8,046 nucleotides of DNA from Clostridia bacterium (GTDB lineage: Bacteria > Bacillota > Clostridia > Oscillospirales > Acutalibacteraceae). Below are positions 1 through 6,749 of this stretch, in pieces. The stretch is taken from the NCBI GenBank assembly GCA_017939855.1, contig JAGAZW010000154.1, positions 1 to 8,046 on the forward strand, written 5' to 3'. The notes below the pieces were generated by a model, which was not told the DNA's origin, ran no database searches, and saw nothing but the letters and a program-made list of their open reading frames with translations. Each line of letters opens with the position of its first letter. The first letter of the stretch is position 1. A program made the position numbers and the translations under genes.

Positions 1-67
1 CGGTCGGAATCGAACCAACGACACGGGGATTTTCAGTCCCCTGCTCTACCGACTGAGCTACAGAGGC
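1..67 (-). tRNA. tRNA-Phe (anticodon GAA), 3' end cut by window edge
   Basis: Read on the minus strand, the gene begins with the acceptor strand GCCTCTG followed by TA and a D-arm. The anticodon stem GGGGA/TCCCC closes a loop CTGAAAA, which gives anticodon GAA (Phe). The T-arm stem is GTTGG/CCGAC around a TTCGAAT loop. Only the first two bases (CG) of the 3' acceptor strand are inside the window; the rest, the discriminator and any encoded CCA lie beyond base 1. It is the third and last visible gene of a Val-Asp-Phe cluster, 3 bp after tRNA-Asp. Confidence 0.95.
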
Positions 68-70
68 AAA

Positions 71-147
71 TGGCGACCTGGATGGGGCTCGAACCCACGA
101 CCTCTAGCGTGACAGGCTAGCGTTCTAACCAACTGAACTACCAGGCC
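71..147 (-). tRNA. tRNA-Asp (anticodon GTC)
   Basis: This is a complete 77-nt tRNA on the minus strand. The acceptor strands GGCCTGG and CCAGGTC pair (with one G-T), the discriminator is G, and CCA is encoded in the gene (bases 71-73). The anticodon stem CTAGC/GCTAG encloses the loop CTGTCAC, so the anticodon is GTC (Asp). The T-loop is TTCGAGC. It is the middle gene of the cluster, 5 bp after tRNA-Val and 3 bp before tRNA-Phe, so all three are almost certainly processed from one transcript. Confidence 0.96.
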
Positions 148-152
148 AAAAA

Positions 153-228
153 TGGTGGGAACAATAGGGCTCGAACCTATGACCCTCTGCTTGTAAGGCA
201 GATGCTCTCCCAGCTGAGCTATGCTCCC
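153..228 (-). tRNA. tRNA-Val (anticodon TAC)
   Basis: This is a complete 76-nt tRNA on the minus strand. The acceptor strands GGGAGCA and TGTTCCC pair, the discriminator is A, and CCA is encoded (bases 153-155). The anticodon stem TCTGC/GCAGA encloses the loop CTTACAA, giving anticodon TAC (Val, GUA-type codons). It is the first gene of the cluster, about 40 nt downstream of the predicted transcription start. Confidence 0.96.
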
Positions 229-274
229 ACACTTAGCGCTGGTTCGCTTTCGTAACTCACCGGCGACAAACAAT

Positions 275-326
275 ATATTATCACAGTCGGATATAAATGT
301 CAAGAACTTTTTTAAACTTTTTTAAA
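275..326 (-). promoter_or_regulatory. Promoter of the tRNA cluster with UP-like A-tracts
   Basis: On the minus strand a perfect -35 box TTGACA lies at 298-303. With a 17-nt spacer the -10 box is TAATAT at 275-280 (4 of 6 matches); GATAAT at 277-282 is an alternative with a 15-nt spacer. The start site would be near 268. Directly upstream of the -35 box are two copies of a 10-bp unit (306-315 and 316-325, ACTTTTTTAA on the plus strand). On the transcribed strand these are two A6 tracts one helical turn apart, the layout expected of an UP element binding the RNA polymerase alpha subunit. The promoter sits between the hslO stop and tRNA-Val, so the tRNAs need not depend on the hslO operon. No hairpin terminator is visible between them. 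Confidence 0.75.
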
Positions 327-335
327 AATTTAGCC

Positions 336-1214
336 TTATTCTTCTGCTAATGAAAGCAATTCTGATTTTGTGAAGACGTATTTTTTATTACAGAACTGAC
401 ATACAAGTTTCGTTTCATCTGATTCTTCGGCGAGATTCACAAGCTCTTCTTTACCCAAAGACTTTAACGCTTTTTCGTATCTTTCTGTTGAACAACTGCA
501 TTTATATTCTGCATTATAGGTGTCTAAAACCTCGACTTCGAAGCCTTCAAGGGCAATTCTTACGATATCCTCAATATCCATACCCGAATCTAAAAGCTCG
601 GTTACCGATTTCATTTTGCGGATGTTGTTTTCAAGACGTGTAATTATGGTGTCATCGTTTTCTGCCGAGGGAAGTAATTGAATTATATATCCGCCGCTTT
701 TTCTGACACTCAAATCGGGATTTACAAGAACTCCCAAGGCGCAGACAGTCGGTATTTGTTCACTTATTGCATAATATGCGGCGATGTCTTCGGCAATTTC
801 GCCTGAAGATATCGGAACAAATCCGTTATATGGCTCTTTAAGACCTAAGTCCTTGATAACATAAAGAGTACCCTCCGTTCCGACTGCCCCACAGACATCT
901 AGCTTTCCATTCGGCTTTAGCGGGATTTCTACACGGGGGTTTACAATATAACCCCTAACATTTCCGCATGAATCGGATACTGCAATAACAGAACTGGAAG
1001 GTCCTTTGCCGTCAATCTTGACTGTTATGGTATTATCCTTGCCTTTGAGCATATCACCCATCATTGAGGTAGCGGTAAGCAGTCTGCCGAGTGCGGCAGT
1101 GCAAACAGCGGAGGTTTGATGGAGCTTTTCGGCTTTTGAAACTATATCGGTACTGTCAAGCGCAGTCGCCATAATGAGACCGTCACTTGTTATACATCTT
1201 ATTAATTTCCCCAT
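336..1214 (-). CDS. hslO: Hsp33 redox-regulated molecular chaperone
   Basis: The 292-residue product is a cytosolic holdase that binds unfolding proteins during oxidative and heat stress and is inactive while its zinc site is reduced. The C-terminal zinc-binding switch is intact: C239-x-C241 and C272-x-x-C275, the family's CxC/CxxC pair with about 30 residues between. The length is normal for the family, and the N-terminal substrate-binding core begins with the usual GKLIRC..SDGLIMATALDST pattern. The ATG at 1212-1214 is preceded by an AAAGG Shine-Dalgarno that lies inside the last codons of the methyltransferase gene, with only 4 bp between the two genes, so translation is probably coupled. 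It is the last gene of the yerC-methyltransferase-hslO operon. The stop is followed at once by the tRNA promoter. Confidence 0.95.
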   Translation of the reverse strand: MGKLIRCITSDGLIMATALDSTDIVSKAEKLHQTSAVCTAALGRLLTATSMMGDMLKGKDNTITVKIDGKGPSSSVIAVSDSCGNVRGYIVNPRVEIPLKPNGKLDVCGAVGTEGTLYVIKDLGLKEPYNGFVPISSGEIAEDIAAYYAISEQIPTVCALGVLVNPDLSVRKSGGYIIQLLPSAENDDTIITRLENNIRKMKSVTELLDSGMDIEDIVRIALEGFEVEVLDTYNAEYKCSCSTERYEKALKSLGKEELVNLAEESDETKLVCQFCNKKYVFTKSELLSLAEE

Positions 1215-1218
1215 TAAA

Positions 1219-1959
1219 TTATACCTTTCGTGTTACATAAAAAATGCGTTGAGTGTCCCGGTTAGGCTTATCGTAGGTCATTTCGGCGAATATTGCTTCT
1301 ACTTTAAGCGATGCTTTTTCTAAAGCGGTATTTATTTCATCTATGGTGTATGCTCTTTCGATTATATAGTCGGTTTTTCTTTGGTAGATATCATTATCAA
1401 TTTCTTTGAAAAAATCGAGGGTGATATTTACGCACATATCCTCCTTTGAAAATGTGTTTTGCCACACGCAGCACAAATTATCTTCTTCTAAAAAGAATGT
1501 ATTGTCGCCTAAAATAAATTCATGCTTATATGGGGTATTAAGGTCAAAAATAAAGAGCTTACCCGTTTCAAGAAAGAGCGAAACCCTAGAGAAAACCGCA
1601 GACAATTCGTCATAGTCAATAATATGGTTGAGGCTGTCCTGACAGCAGATGACGCCGTCGACTGTGCCGTAAAGATCAAGCTCGGCGGCATTTTGGCAAA
1701 GATATAACACGTCAAGTCCCAATTTTTCGGACTTATCAGAGGCGATACCCAGCATTTCGGGGGAAATATCCACGCCGATAACCGAAAATCCTCGCTTTGC
1801 GAATTCGTTTGAAAAGCCACCCGTTCCACAAGCCAAATCTAAGAGCAGGGTAGGGTTGCTTTGAAATCTTTCGAATATTGAAAGTATATACTCACAACGG
1901 GCTTGGTAGTCGACATCGCTTGTTAAAATATCATAGTAGGATGCAAATTCTTCGTACAT
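1219..1959 (-). CDS. Class I SAM-dependent methyltransferase
   Basis: The 246-residue protein has the Rossmann-type methyltransferase motifs. Motif I is LDLACGTGG at about residues 40-48, the acidic end of strand beta-2 is D64 in VIGVDIS, and a motif around QDSLNHI lies near residues 108-114. It therefore should bind S-adenosylmethionine; the methyl acceptor (small molecule, protein or RNA) cannot be told from sequence. The N-terminus MYEEFASYYDILT is typical of the small-molecule-type methyltransferases often annotated simply as class I SAM-dependent in Clostridia. The gene begins 2 bp after the yerC stop, with no convincing Shine-Dalgarno in the A-rich stretch before it, which suggests translational coupling to yerC. 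It ends 4 bp before hslO and supplies that gene's ribosome binding site. Confidence 0.88.
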   Translation of the reverse strand: MYEEFASYYDILTSDVDYQARCEYILSIFERFQSNPTLLLDLACGTGGFSNEFAKRGFSVIGVDISPEMLGIASDKSEKLGLDVLYLCQNAAELDLYGTVDGVICCQDSLNHIIDYDELSAVFSRVSLFLETGKLFIFDLNTPYKHEFILGDNTFFLEEDNLCCVWQNTFSKEDMCVNITLDFFKEIDNDIYQRKTDYIIERAYTIDEINTALEKASLKVEAIFAEMTYDKPNRDTQRIFYVTRKV

Positions 1960-1961
1960 AA

Positions 1962-2228
1962 TTAATCTATTTTTTCGAGTGCATTTTTGGTAGCCTGTGT
2001 CATTGTGCGGTTAACACGGCTGACTGTAGCGGTACTCGCACCGGTTGAATTTACTATCTCGCTATAAACCTTTCCTTCTTTTAAAAGCTTTGCGACTGCA
2101 AATCTTTGGGCTATTGTCTGAAGCTCCTTAGGTGTACACAAATCCGAAAAGAAACCCATGCAATCTTCCGGGCTTTCAAGTGTCAGAACTCCCTTAAAAA
2201 AAAGTTCAAGAAAATCATCTTTTGACAT
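1962..2228 (-). CDS. yerC: TrpR-like small regulator, YerC/YecD family
   Basis: This 88-residue protein belongs to the TrpR superfamily group named after B. subtilis YerC. An all-helical N-terminal part (about 1-50, including SPEDCMGFFSDLCTPKELQTIAQR) is followed by a helix-turn-helix at about residues 54-75 (VYSEIVNSTGASTATVSRVNR). The family's ligand and targets are poorly known; the group is not generally the tryptophan repressor itself. The ATG at 2226-2228 has a GAGG Shine-Dalgarno at 2236-2239 with 7-nt spacing. It is the first gene of a three-gene operon with the methyltransferase and hslO. A role in regulating that operon is possible, but the evidence is only position. Confidence 0.9.
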   Translation of the reverse strand: MSKDDFLELFFKGVLTLESPEDCMGFFSDLCTPKELQTIAQRFAVAKLLKEGKVYSEIVNSTGASTATVSRVNRTMTQATKNALEKID

Positions 2229-2264
2229 AATGATACCTCACTATATATACTTATGACTGCAACA

Positions 2265-2293
2265 ATTTTAACACAATAAAGCGTTAAAGTCAA
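2265..2293 (-). promoter_or_regulatory. Promoter of the yerC-methyltransferase-hslO operon
   Basis: On the minus strand, TTGACT (2288-2293, 5 of 6 to consensus) and TAAAAT (2265-2270, 5 of 6) are separated by exactly 17 nt. This predicts a start near 2258 and a leader of about 30 nt carrying the yerC Shine-Dalgarno. The -35 box lies only 5 bp past the ppa stop codon, and no terminator hairpin separates ppa from yerC, so read-through from ppa is also possible. Confidence 0.8.
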
Positions 2294-2297
2294 ACCG

Positions 2298-2834
2298 TTA
2301 CTTTTCGGAAAATTTTTCTTTATAGTTTTCTATGGCGTTCTTAATGATTTCTATTGCTGCTGCCCTATTGAGAACATCGTCAACTGCGGTAGCTTTATGT
2401 TCAAGAGTCTTATAAACCTCGAAAAAATGACGCATTTCATCAAAGATATGTTTAGGGAGTCGGTCGATATCGGTATAAGAATTATATGTGGGGTCACTGA
2501 AAGGAATAGCAATGACCTTTTCATCGTTTCTGCCGTTGTCTATCATTTTTATAACGCCGATGGGATATGCACGTACAAGTGTGAGAGGCTCTAAATGCTC
2601 CGAACAAAGCAAAAGAACGTCCAGAGGGTCTTCGTCATCGCCGTAGGTCCGAGGTATGAATCCGTAATTTGCGGGGTAGTGAGTTGAAGTGTGAAGAATG
2701 CGGTCAAGGATTATATATCCAGTTTCTTTATCCAATTCATACTTCTTTTTGCTTCCTTTTGAAATTTCAATGACGCATATAAAGTCTTCGGGATTTATTC
2801 TGCTTGAAGAAATGTCATGCCATATGTTTGCCAT
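2298..2834 (-). CDS. ppa: Inorganic pyrophosphatase, family I (soluble)
   Basis: The 178-residue enzyme hydrolyses diphosphate to two phosphates in the cytosol, pulling forward nucleic acid, protein and nucleotide-sugar synthesis. The family signature is present as D67-E-D69-P-L-D72. The second metal-binding stretch, MIDNGRNDEK, keeps the two aspartates and the lysine with the E. coli spacing (D, +5 D, +7 K). The upstream motif KGSKKKYE at 26-33 and HYPANYGFIP at 52-61 are also typical. The length matches bacterial family I enzymes (about 175 residues). The ATG at 2832-2834 is preceded by a GGTAGGGTG-like ribosome binding site. Many Clostridia use family II (DHH-type) or membrane pyrophosphatases, so a family I copy is a modest lineage marker. 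Confidence 0.94.
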   Translation of the reverse strand: MANIWHDISSSRINPEDFICVIEISKGSKKKYELDKETGYIILDRILHTSTHYPANYGFIPRTYGDDEDPLDVLLLCSEHLEPLTLVRAYPIGVIKMIDNGRNDEKVIAIPFSDPTYNSYTDIDRLPKHIFDEMRHFFEVYKTLEHKATAVDDVLNRAAAIEIIKNAIENYKEKFSEK

Positions 2835-2886
2835 AATAACACCCTACCTGTTAGTTTTATAATTTAGTTATAATGCGAAGTCATTA

Positions 2887-2920
2887 ATTATAATATAACC
2901 TCAAAGCGTCAATAATGCAA
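2887..2920 (-). promoter_or_regulatory. Probable ppa promoter
   Basis: Several overlapping candidates lie upstream of ppa on the minus strand. TTGCAT (2915-2920) with a 17-nt spacer to TATATT (2892-2897) is the best-spaced pair. TTGACG (2907-2912) and a perfect TATAAT (2887-2892) are also present, but only 14 nt apart. The leader would be about 50 nt. Which pair is used cannot be decided by eye. Confidence 0.45.
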
Positions 2921-3051
2921 GAAAAAGCTTTTTATTTACAACTTAAGGCGTATGATTTTTTAAGCAAATTATTAGGGATTTACATACAAATACTTACGGT
3001 GGATAATAGGTGCATAACCAAACAAAAAGGTTACGTTTGAGAGAAACGAAA

Positions 3052-3103
3052 CAAGTCAAAATAGTTCAAAAGCAAGTCAAAATTATACTTTTAAAAAGTA
3101 TAA
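3052..3103 (+). promoter_or_regulatory. Phased TCAAAA repeats and 21-bp palindrome, probable regulatory site
   Basis: An 11-bp sequence CAAGTCAAAAT occurs exactly twice, at 3052-3062 and 3073-3083, 21 bp apart. A related AGTTCAAAA lies midway. The common core TCAAAA thus appears at 3056, 3066 and 3077, about one helical turn apart. The last copy abuts a perfect 21-bp palindrome at 3083-3103 (TTATACTTTT, centre A, AAAAGTATAA). Phased direct repeats followed by a dyad suggest activator sites next to an operator or promoter for the downstream gene. A -10-like TATAAA (3099-3104) or TATGGT (3107-3112) is present, but no good -35 box, which would fit activator dependence. This is inference; no regulator gene is in the window. 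Confidence 0.45.
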
Positions 3104-3178
3104 AAATATGGTATTCTCACAGAGGAAAGATTTATTCCGAGAAATAAACAAAAATTATAGAATATTGGTGATTTTATT

Positions 3179-5716
3179 ATGCGAAAAATGGTACCTGAAA
3201 TTTCGAGAATTTCCCCATTTGAAGGTGATGACATAATTCAGATTTTTGCGGAGAATGCCGATGAAAACACCGAGCTTTATGTCTGGTATAATCCGAAAGA
3301 GCGAATTAAGCACGAGGAAAACCATGTTAGTGAAACGGGCTTTATAATGCAAATGTCTGATGAATACAAGAGAAATTTTGCTAAAAGCCTTTCGGTTAGC
3401 TGCGAAAATATAGACAATCTCTTAAACGACCTTCCTAAAACTCCCCCGGAAGATTCTATAATTCTAAGACCCGATGAGGTGGTAGATAGAGTTCTTTATT
3501 TTGGGGAGCAAACGTCTCCTGACTTTAAAGAAGGAAGATACAGAAAAAGAGCTGCAGATGGTGTAAGTGTTATGTGGCTTAAAAACGAAGCCGGCTTTTC
3601 TAAGCCCATGATTGCAAACCGTCCTGAAATTTGGAATCAATCCCTTAGGGAAGTGTGTCCGGGTGCTAGAGTTTCCTTCTATGGTATAAATTTCGGATTG
3701 CCTATTAAGTTTACCGATGGTACACATTTTTCTAAGTTAGGTGTTGCAAAGAATACTAAAACCGGTGAAATGTTCAGCTTAGAAGGACTTGAAGAACCAA
3801 GTTATCAGTCTGATGTTCAGCAGCATATCGCTGAATACAAAATTCCGGACGATATACCTGCGGGTGAATATAATGTCTATGTTCATACGGGGAAATGCGG
3901 TAGATTTGGCTGGAGTGAGCCGGCAAAACTAACCATTAAGGCAGATTATTCTTTAAATGAATATTTCCGCAATAAATGGAGTCGTCAGGCAGGTTCCATA
4001 TTAAATCTTCCAAAATGTGAAGTTATATCCATTAAAGCTGACGATGTTACCCCCTTTGCCGATTACACAGATGAAATTCAAAATGCGATAGATAAACTCT
4101 ATTCTCTCGGTGGCGGTATTGTTATGCTTTCATCGGGTACATTCCCAATATCCGAAACCTTGAAAGTGAAAAAAGATGTAGTTCTTTTAGGCTCGGGGCT
4201 TGGCACCGTTTTAAAAGCAAGTGAATCGACAGGGCTCAAACAAAATTGGGACGATGTTATCTTTGCTAAACTGAAAAAAGACGCTAAAGGTTGGGCAAAC
4301 GACTGGTTAGGATACATAAAAGAGCACGATGAAGGTGCTGTTATACGACTACTTGACGGAGCAGGTGTAGAAAACCTTAAAATCGAGTTGGGTAATGGTG
4401 CCAATATCGGAATTTTTGTTTCTGACGATAAAAGCGAGAATGCAAGCAATGTTTTTGTAAATAGCATTACCGTAGACAGCGCGGGGCTTTCCGATTTGGA
4501 AAGAAACGGATACAACATGGTTATGAATGCCGGATTCCTCTCCGGAGCAGAAGTCGAGAATTTAACAATATTTAACTGCTCTTTCACCGCTACAATGCCA
4601 ATGTGCATTCTTCCGGCAAGAAATAACTATGTAAAAGTTGTAAACAATAATCTCTTCCATCGTCCTCGCCAGATTCATGAATCCGAATTTTATGGACTGC
4701 GCAACAGCGTTATTATGAATAACCTTTTTGACGGAGGCAGACGTTCGCTTGTTTGTATGCAAGGATTTTCTAATAACTGGGTTTATCAGAATAGATCAAT
4801 AGATGTAAACCGTGCGCATTGTGCATTGGAAGCTTATATGTCAGAGCATGGTAAGGGTTGCTGGTATGGCAAGGGTGCAACCTGCCACGAGGAATATATT
4901 GATGTCCCTGAAAGCTATGAAAAGGTTATGGTCTACACAACAAATGTTCCCTTTGAAATTGCTCGAGAGGAATCGCATTATTTCCTCTTTGTTTTAAATG
5001 GAAGAGGTTTTGGTCAGTACAGAGAGGTTTTAGATATCAAGGAAATTGATGGTGGCTGCAGACTTTATCTTGATAAAAAGTGGGACGTTGTGCCGGATAG
5101 TGAAACGGCATTTACCTTGACCACAGGTACACACAATAATCTTTGGGTGCAGAACAACAATACACTTTCCAACGGCCATAGCCAATTTATTTGGGGTAGC
5201 GGCTTCAACAATGTAATTACCGGTCATGCTTGTGACCTTGCTGCAGGAATGAAGTTCTATTCTTATCACGGACCTTGTCATCGAGGTAAACCCGGCGTTT
5301 GCACTTCAGTTTGTGCTTTCAATATAATTACTCATTGTCAGACACGTTCTTCGGGCGTTGGTATAACATTTATTTCAGGAGATATTGATGCTACCAATCC
5401 AGTTTGGGATGACCTTGCTCCTACAAAAGGCATATTTGGTAATGCTATTAAAGGAAATGTTTTTGATGGCACTCAGGGGCATACATATGTTAAGAATCTT
5501 CTTACCTGGCGTGATGAAGGCAGTAAAGCAGGCGTAGAAGTAGCAGGAGGCTTTAACCGCATTGTTGCCAATAGAATGTTAGGTTATGAAAGTGCTGCTG
5601 CTTTGTTAAACGATTGCTTTGGAAATTGCTTTGCAAAGAATATCACTTTAGGAGAAAACAAGAAGATAACGGGCAAAGGTCAACCTTGTGGAATCAATAG
5701 ATTTATACAGGACTAA
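3179..5716 (+). CDS. Right-handed beta-helix (pectate-lyase-fold) protein, probable intracellular polysaccharide or oligosaccharide enzyme
   Basis: The 845-residue product starts with no signal peptide or membrane segment (MRKMVPEISRI), so it should be cytoplasmic. Residues about 5-125 and 145-255 look like two Ig/TIG-type beta-sandwich regions; the second has NRPEIW...PGARVSFYGINFG and ends with a GWSEPAKLTI strand. From about 280, the pattern DDVTPFADYTDEIQNAID..GGGIVMLSSGTFPISETLKV..VVLLGSG is the N-terminal start of a pectate-lyase-superfamily beta-helix, followed by many Asn-rich coils (VVNNNLFHRP, VIMNNLFDGG, WVQNNNTLSNG). The C-terminal third is unusually cysteine-rich (for example GPCHRGKPGVCTSVCAF). 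The family acts on acidic or plant-type glycans as lyases or hydrolases, but no catalytic set can be named here. The start at 3179 has GGTGA 7 nt upstream, matching the 16S tail; Met4 is a less likely start. It lies 89 bp upstream of the sugar isomerase. Confidence 0.75.
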   Translation: MRKMVPEISRISPFEGDDIIQIFAENADENTELYVWYNPKERIKHEENHVSETGFIMQMSDEYKRNFAKSLSVSCENIDNLLNDLPKTPPEDSIILRPDEVVDRVLYFGEQTSPDFKEGRYRKRAADGVSVMWLKNEAGFSKPMIANRPEIWNQSLREVCPGARVSFYGINFGLPIKFTDGTHFSKLGVAKNTKTGEMFSLEGLEEPSYQSDVQQHIAEYKIPDDIPAGEYNVYVHTGKCGRFGWSEPAKLTIKADYSLNEYFRNKWSRQAGSILNLPKCEVISIKADDVTPFADYTDEIQNAIDKLYSLGGGIVMLSSGTFPISETLKVKKDVVLLGSGLGTVLKASESTGLKQNWDDVIFAKLKKDAKGWANDWLGYIKEHDEGAVIRLLDGAGVENLKIELGNGANIGIFVSDDKSENASNVFVNSITVDSAGLSDLERNGYNMVMNAGFLSGAEVENLTIFNCSFTATMPMCILPARNNYVKVVNNNLFHRPRQIHESEFYGLRNSVIMNNLFDGGRRSLVCMQGFSNNWVYQNRSIDVNRAHCALEAYMSEHGKGCWYGKGATCHEEYIDVPESYEKVMVYTTNVPFEIAREESHYFLFVLNGRGFGQYREVLDIKEIDGGCRLYLDKKWDVVPDSETAFTLTTGTHNNLWVQNNNTLSNGHSQFIWGSGFNNVITGHACDLAAGMKFYSYHGPCHRGKPGVCTSVCAFNIITHCQTRSSGVGITFISGDIDATNPVWDDLAPTKGIFGNAIKGNVFDGTQGHTYVKNLLTWRDEGSKAGVEVAGGFNRIVANRMLGYESAAALLNDCFGNCFAKNITLGENKKITGKGQPCGINRFIQD

Positions 5717-5731
5717 TAAGTGTTAATAGTC
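5711..5731 (+). repeat. Imperfect palindrome over the stop codon of the beta-helix gene
   Basis: The arms GACTA.TAA and TTA.TAGTC surround a GTG centre, with one A-A mismatch per arm, and the TAA stop codon (5714-5716) lies in the left arm. No T-run follows, so it is a poor intrinsic terminator. It could be a weak mRNA structure or a protein site. The rest of the 89-bp gap to the next gene is AT-rich, without a clear promoter, so the two genes are probably cotranscribed. Confidence 0.35.
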
Positions 5732-5805
5732 TACAATTTCAAGTAATAGTTTTTAGGATACAATTAAATTTTTAACAATTTATTTTATAAGAAGGAAAAA
5801 AGAAA

Positions 5806-6645
5806 ATGGTAAAAATAGGAACATGTGTAATTTTTGATGACATCAATACAATCGAAAAGAAATTCATTACACTAAATGAAAACAAATTTGATAATTGTCA
5901 GCTTATGTGTTGGAAGATGGAGCTTTTAACACAAGAGAGCGCCGATTTGATAAAAGATTTATGCAATAAATACGGCGTAACTATTTCTGCTGTATGGTGC
6001 GGTTGGGAAGGACCAGCTATATGGAACTTCTATGAGGGTCAGACAACATTAGGTCTCGTTCCTGTGGAATATCGCTGGGCAAGAGTAAAGAATTTATGTC
6101 TGGGTTCAGACTTCGCTGAAATGCTGGGAGTTACCGACATAATAACCCATATGGGCTTCATTCCCGAAAACCCTAATGATTCTAATTTCCGTCCCTTCTG
6201 TGATGCCGTTCGCTATGTTGCACAATATTGTAAGAAAAAGGAGCAGTATTTACTTTTTGAAACTGGTCAGGAAACACCCACAACACTCCTTCGTTGTTTC
6301 GATGAGGTAGGAGAAGACAATCTGGGTATTAACCTCGATACGGCAAACTGTATCCTTTATGGCAGAGCAAATCCTGTTGACGCATTAGGAATTTTCGGCA
6401 AGTATGTTCGCAATCTTCATGCCAAAGACGGACTTTATCCTGTTAACGGACGAGAATTGGGTAAGCATACTCCCATAGGAGAGGGTAAGGTTGATTTTGA
6501 TTCAATTATTCGGATGCTTCACGAGATGGATTATAATTCCTATATTACCATTGAGCGTGAAATTGAGGGCGAACAACAGCTGATTGATATTTTAAATGCT
6601 AGAGTTTTACTTGAAGGCTATATAGAAAAGTATTATAAGGATTAA
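5806..6645 (+). CDS. Sugar phosphate isomerase/epimerase (xylose-isomerase-like TIM barrel)
   Basis: The 279-residue cytosolic protein belongs to the AP-endonuclease-2/xylose-isomerase-like TIM barrel superfamily. Members isomerise or epimerise sugars or sugar phosphates (or related cyclitols) using a divalent metal. The metal-binding pattern is complete: E152 in FETGQE, D178 in NLDTAN, H205 in NLHAKDG and E250 in ITIERE; H115 in ITHMGF is also at a usual place. The C-terminal GEGKVDFDSIIRMLHEMDYNSYITIE is the classic end of the barrel. A GAAGGA ribosome binding site lies 9 nt before the ATG. The gene follows the beta-helix protein by 89 bp on the same strand, so it probably converts a monosaccharide released by that enzyme. 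The exact substrate cannot be assigned. Confidence 0.88.
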   Translation: MVKIGTCVIFDDINTIEKKFITLNENKFDNCQLMCWKMELLTQESADLIKDLCNKYGVTISAVWCGWEGPAIWNFYEGQTTLGLVPVEYRWARVKNLCLGSDFAEMLGVTDIITHMGFIPENPNDSNFRPFCDAVRYVAQYCKKKEQYLLFETGQETPTTLLRCFDEVGEDNLGINLDTANCILYGRANPVDALGIFGKYVRNLHAKDGLYPVNGRELGKHTPIGEGKVDFDSIIRMLHEMDYNSYITIEREIEGEQQLIDILNARVLLEGYIEKYYKD

Positions 6646-6651
6646 TCTTGA

Positions 6652-6714
6652 GGGTTTTCTTCAGAGCTTTTAAAACAGCAACTTTCAACTCTTGAGAATT
6701 ATATAACACAGTAA
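6652..6714 (+). pseudogene. Possible coding remnant after the epimerase gene
   Basis: In the same frame as the epimerase, after its TAA and a TGA at 6649-6651, a short open stretch of 20 codons reads GFSSELLKQQLSTLENYITQ before a TAA at 6712-6714. The composition is that of an amphipathic helical protein C-terminus rather than of random AT-rich spacer, but there is no start codon or ribosome binding site. It may be the tail of a deleted gene or a lost C-terminal extension. It may equally be chance. The remaining spacer up to 6749 shows nothing else. Confidence 0.2.
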
Positions 6715-6749
6715 AAAAATCAGGCGAGGAATATCTTGTGAAATAGTAT

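Larger units (their letters stand above)
2835..3178 (+). other. Divergent intergenic region between ppa and the beta-helix gene
   Basis: This 344-bp AT-rich stretch has no gene that I can support. Its left third holds the ppa promoter (minus strand) and a 12-bp AAAAAGCTTTTT palindrome at 2922-2933. The centre has two small adjacent inverted repeats: TAACC/GGTTA (3015-3019 and 3029-3033) and CGTTT/AAACG (3034-3038 and 3044-3048). The right part holds phased repeats and a 21-bp palindrome, listed separately. An SD-like AGAGGA at 3121 is not followed by a start codon. The beta-helix gene's own site is GGTGA at 3167-3171, 7 nt before its ATG. Confidence 0.6.

Noticed and set aside
58..303. 81-codon minus-strand reading frame
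   Set aside because: It runs through tRNA-Asp, tRNA-Val and their promoter; the peptide is just translated tRNA sequence.
1509..1829. Alternative-frame minus-strand ORF inside the methyltransferase gene
   Set aside because: The main frame carries the SAM-binding motifs through the same bases.
2922..2933. AAAAAGCTTTTT as an intrinsic terminator
   Set aside because: It has no loop and a weak AT stem, and it lies between divergent promoters where no transcript needs to end.
3001..3110. CRISPR-like or riboswitch-like array in the repeat-bearing leader
   Set aside because: The repeats are only 6-11 bp and spaced by one or two helical turns with no unique spacers, and no known riboswitch core is recognisable.
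4099..4608. 169-codon minus-strand reading frame inside the beta-helix gene
   Set aside because: Antisense shadow; the plus-strand protein has clear fold motifs across it, and the antisense peptide is Ser/Pro-rich without a recognisable domain.
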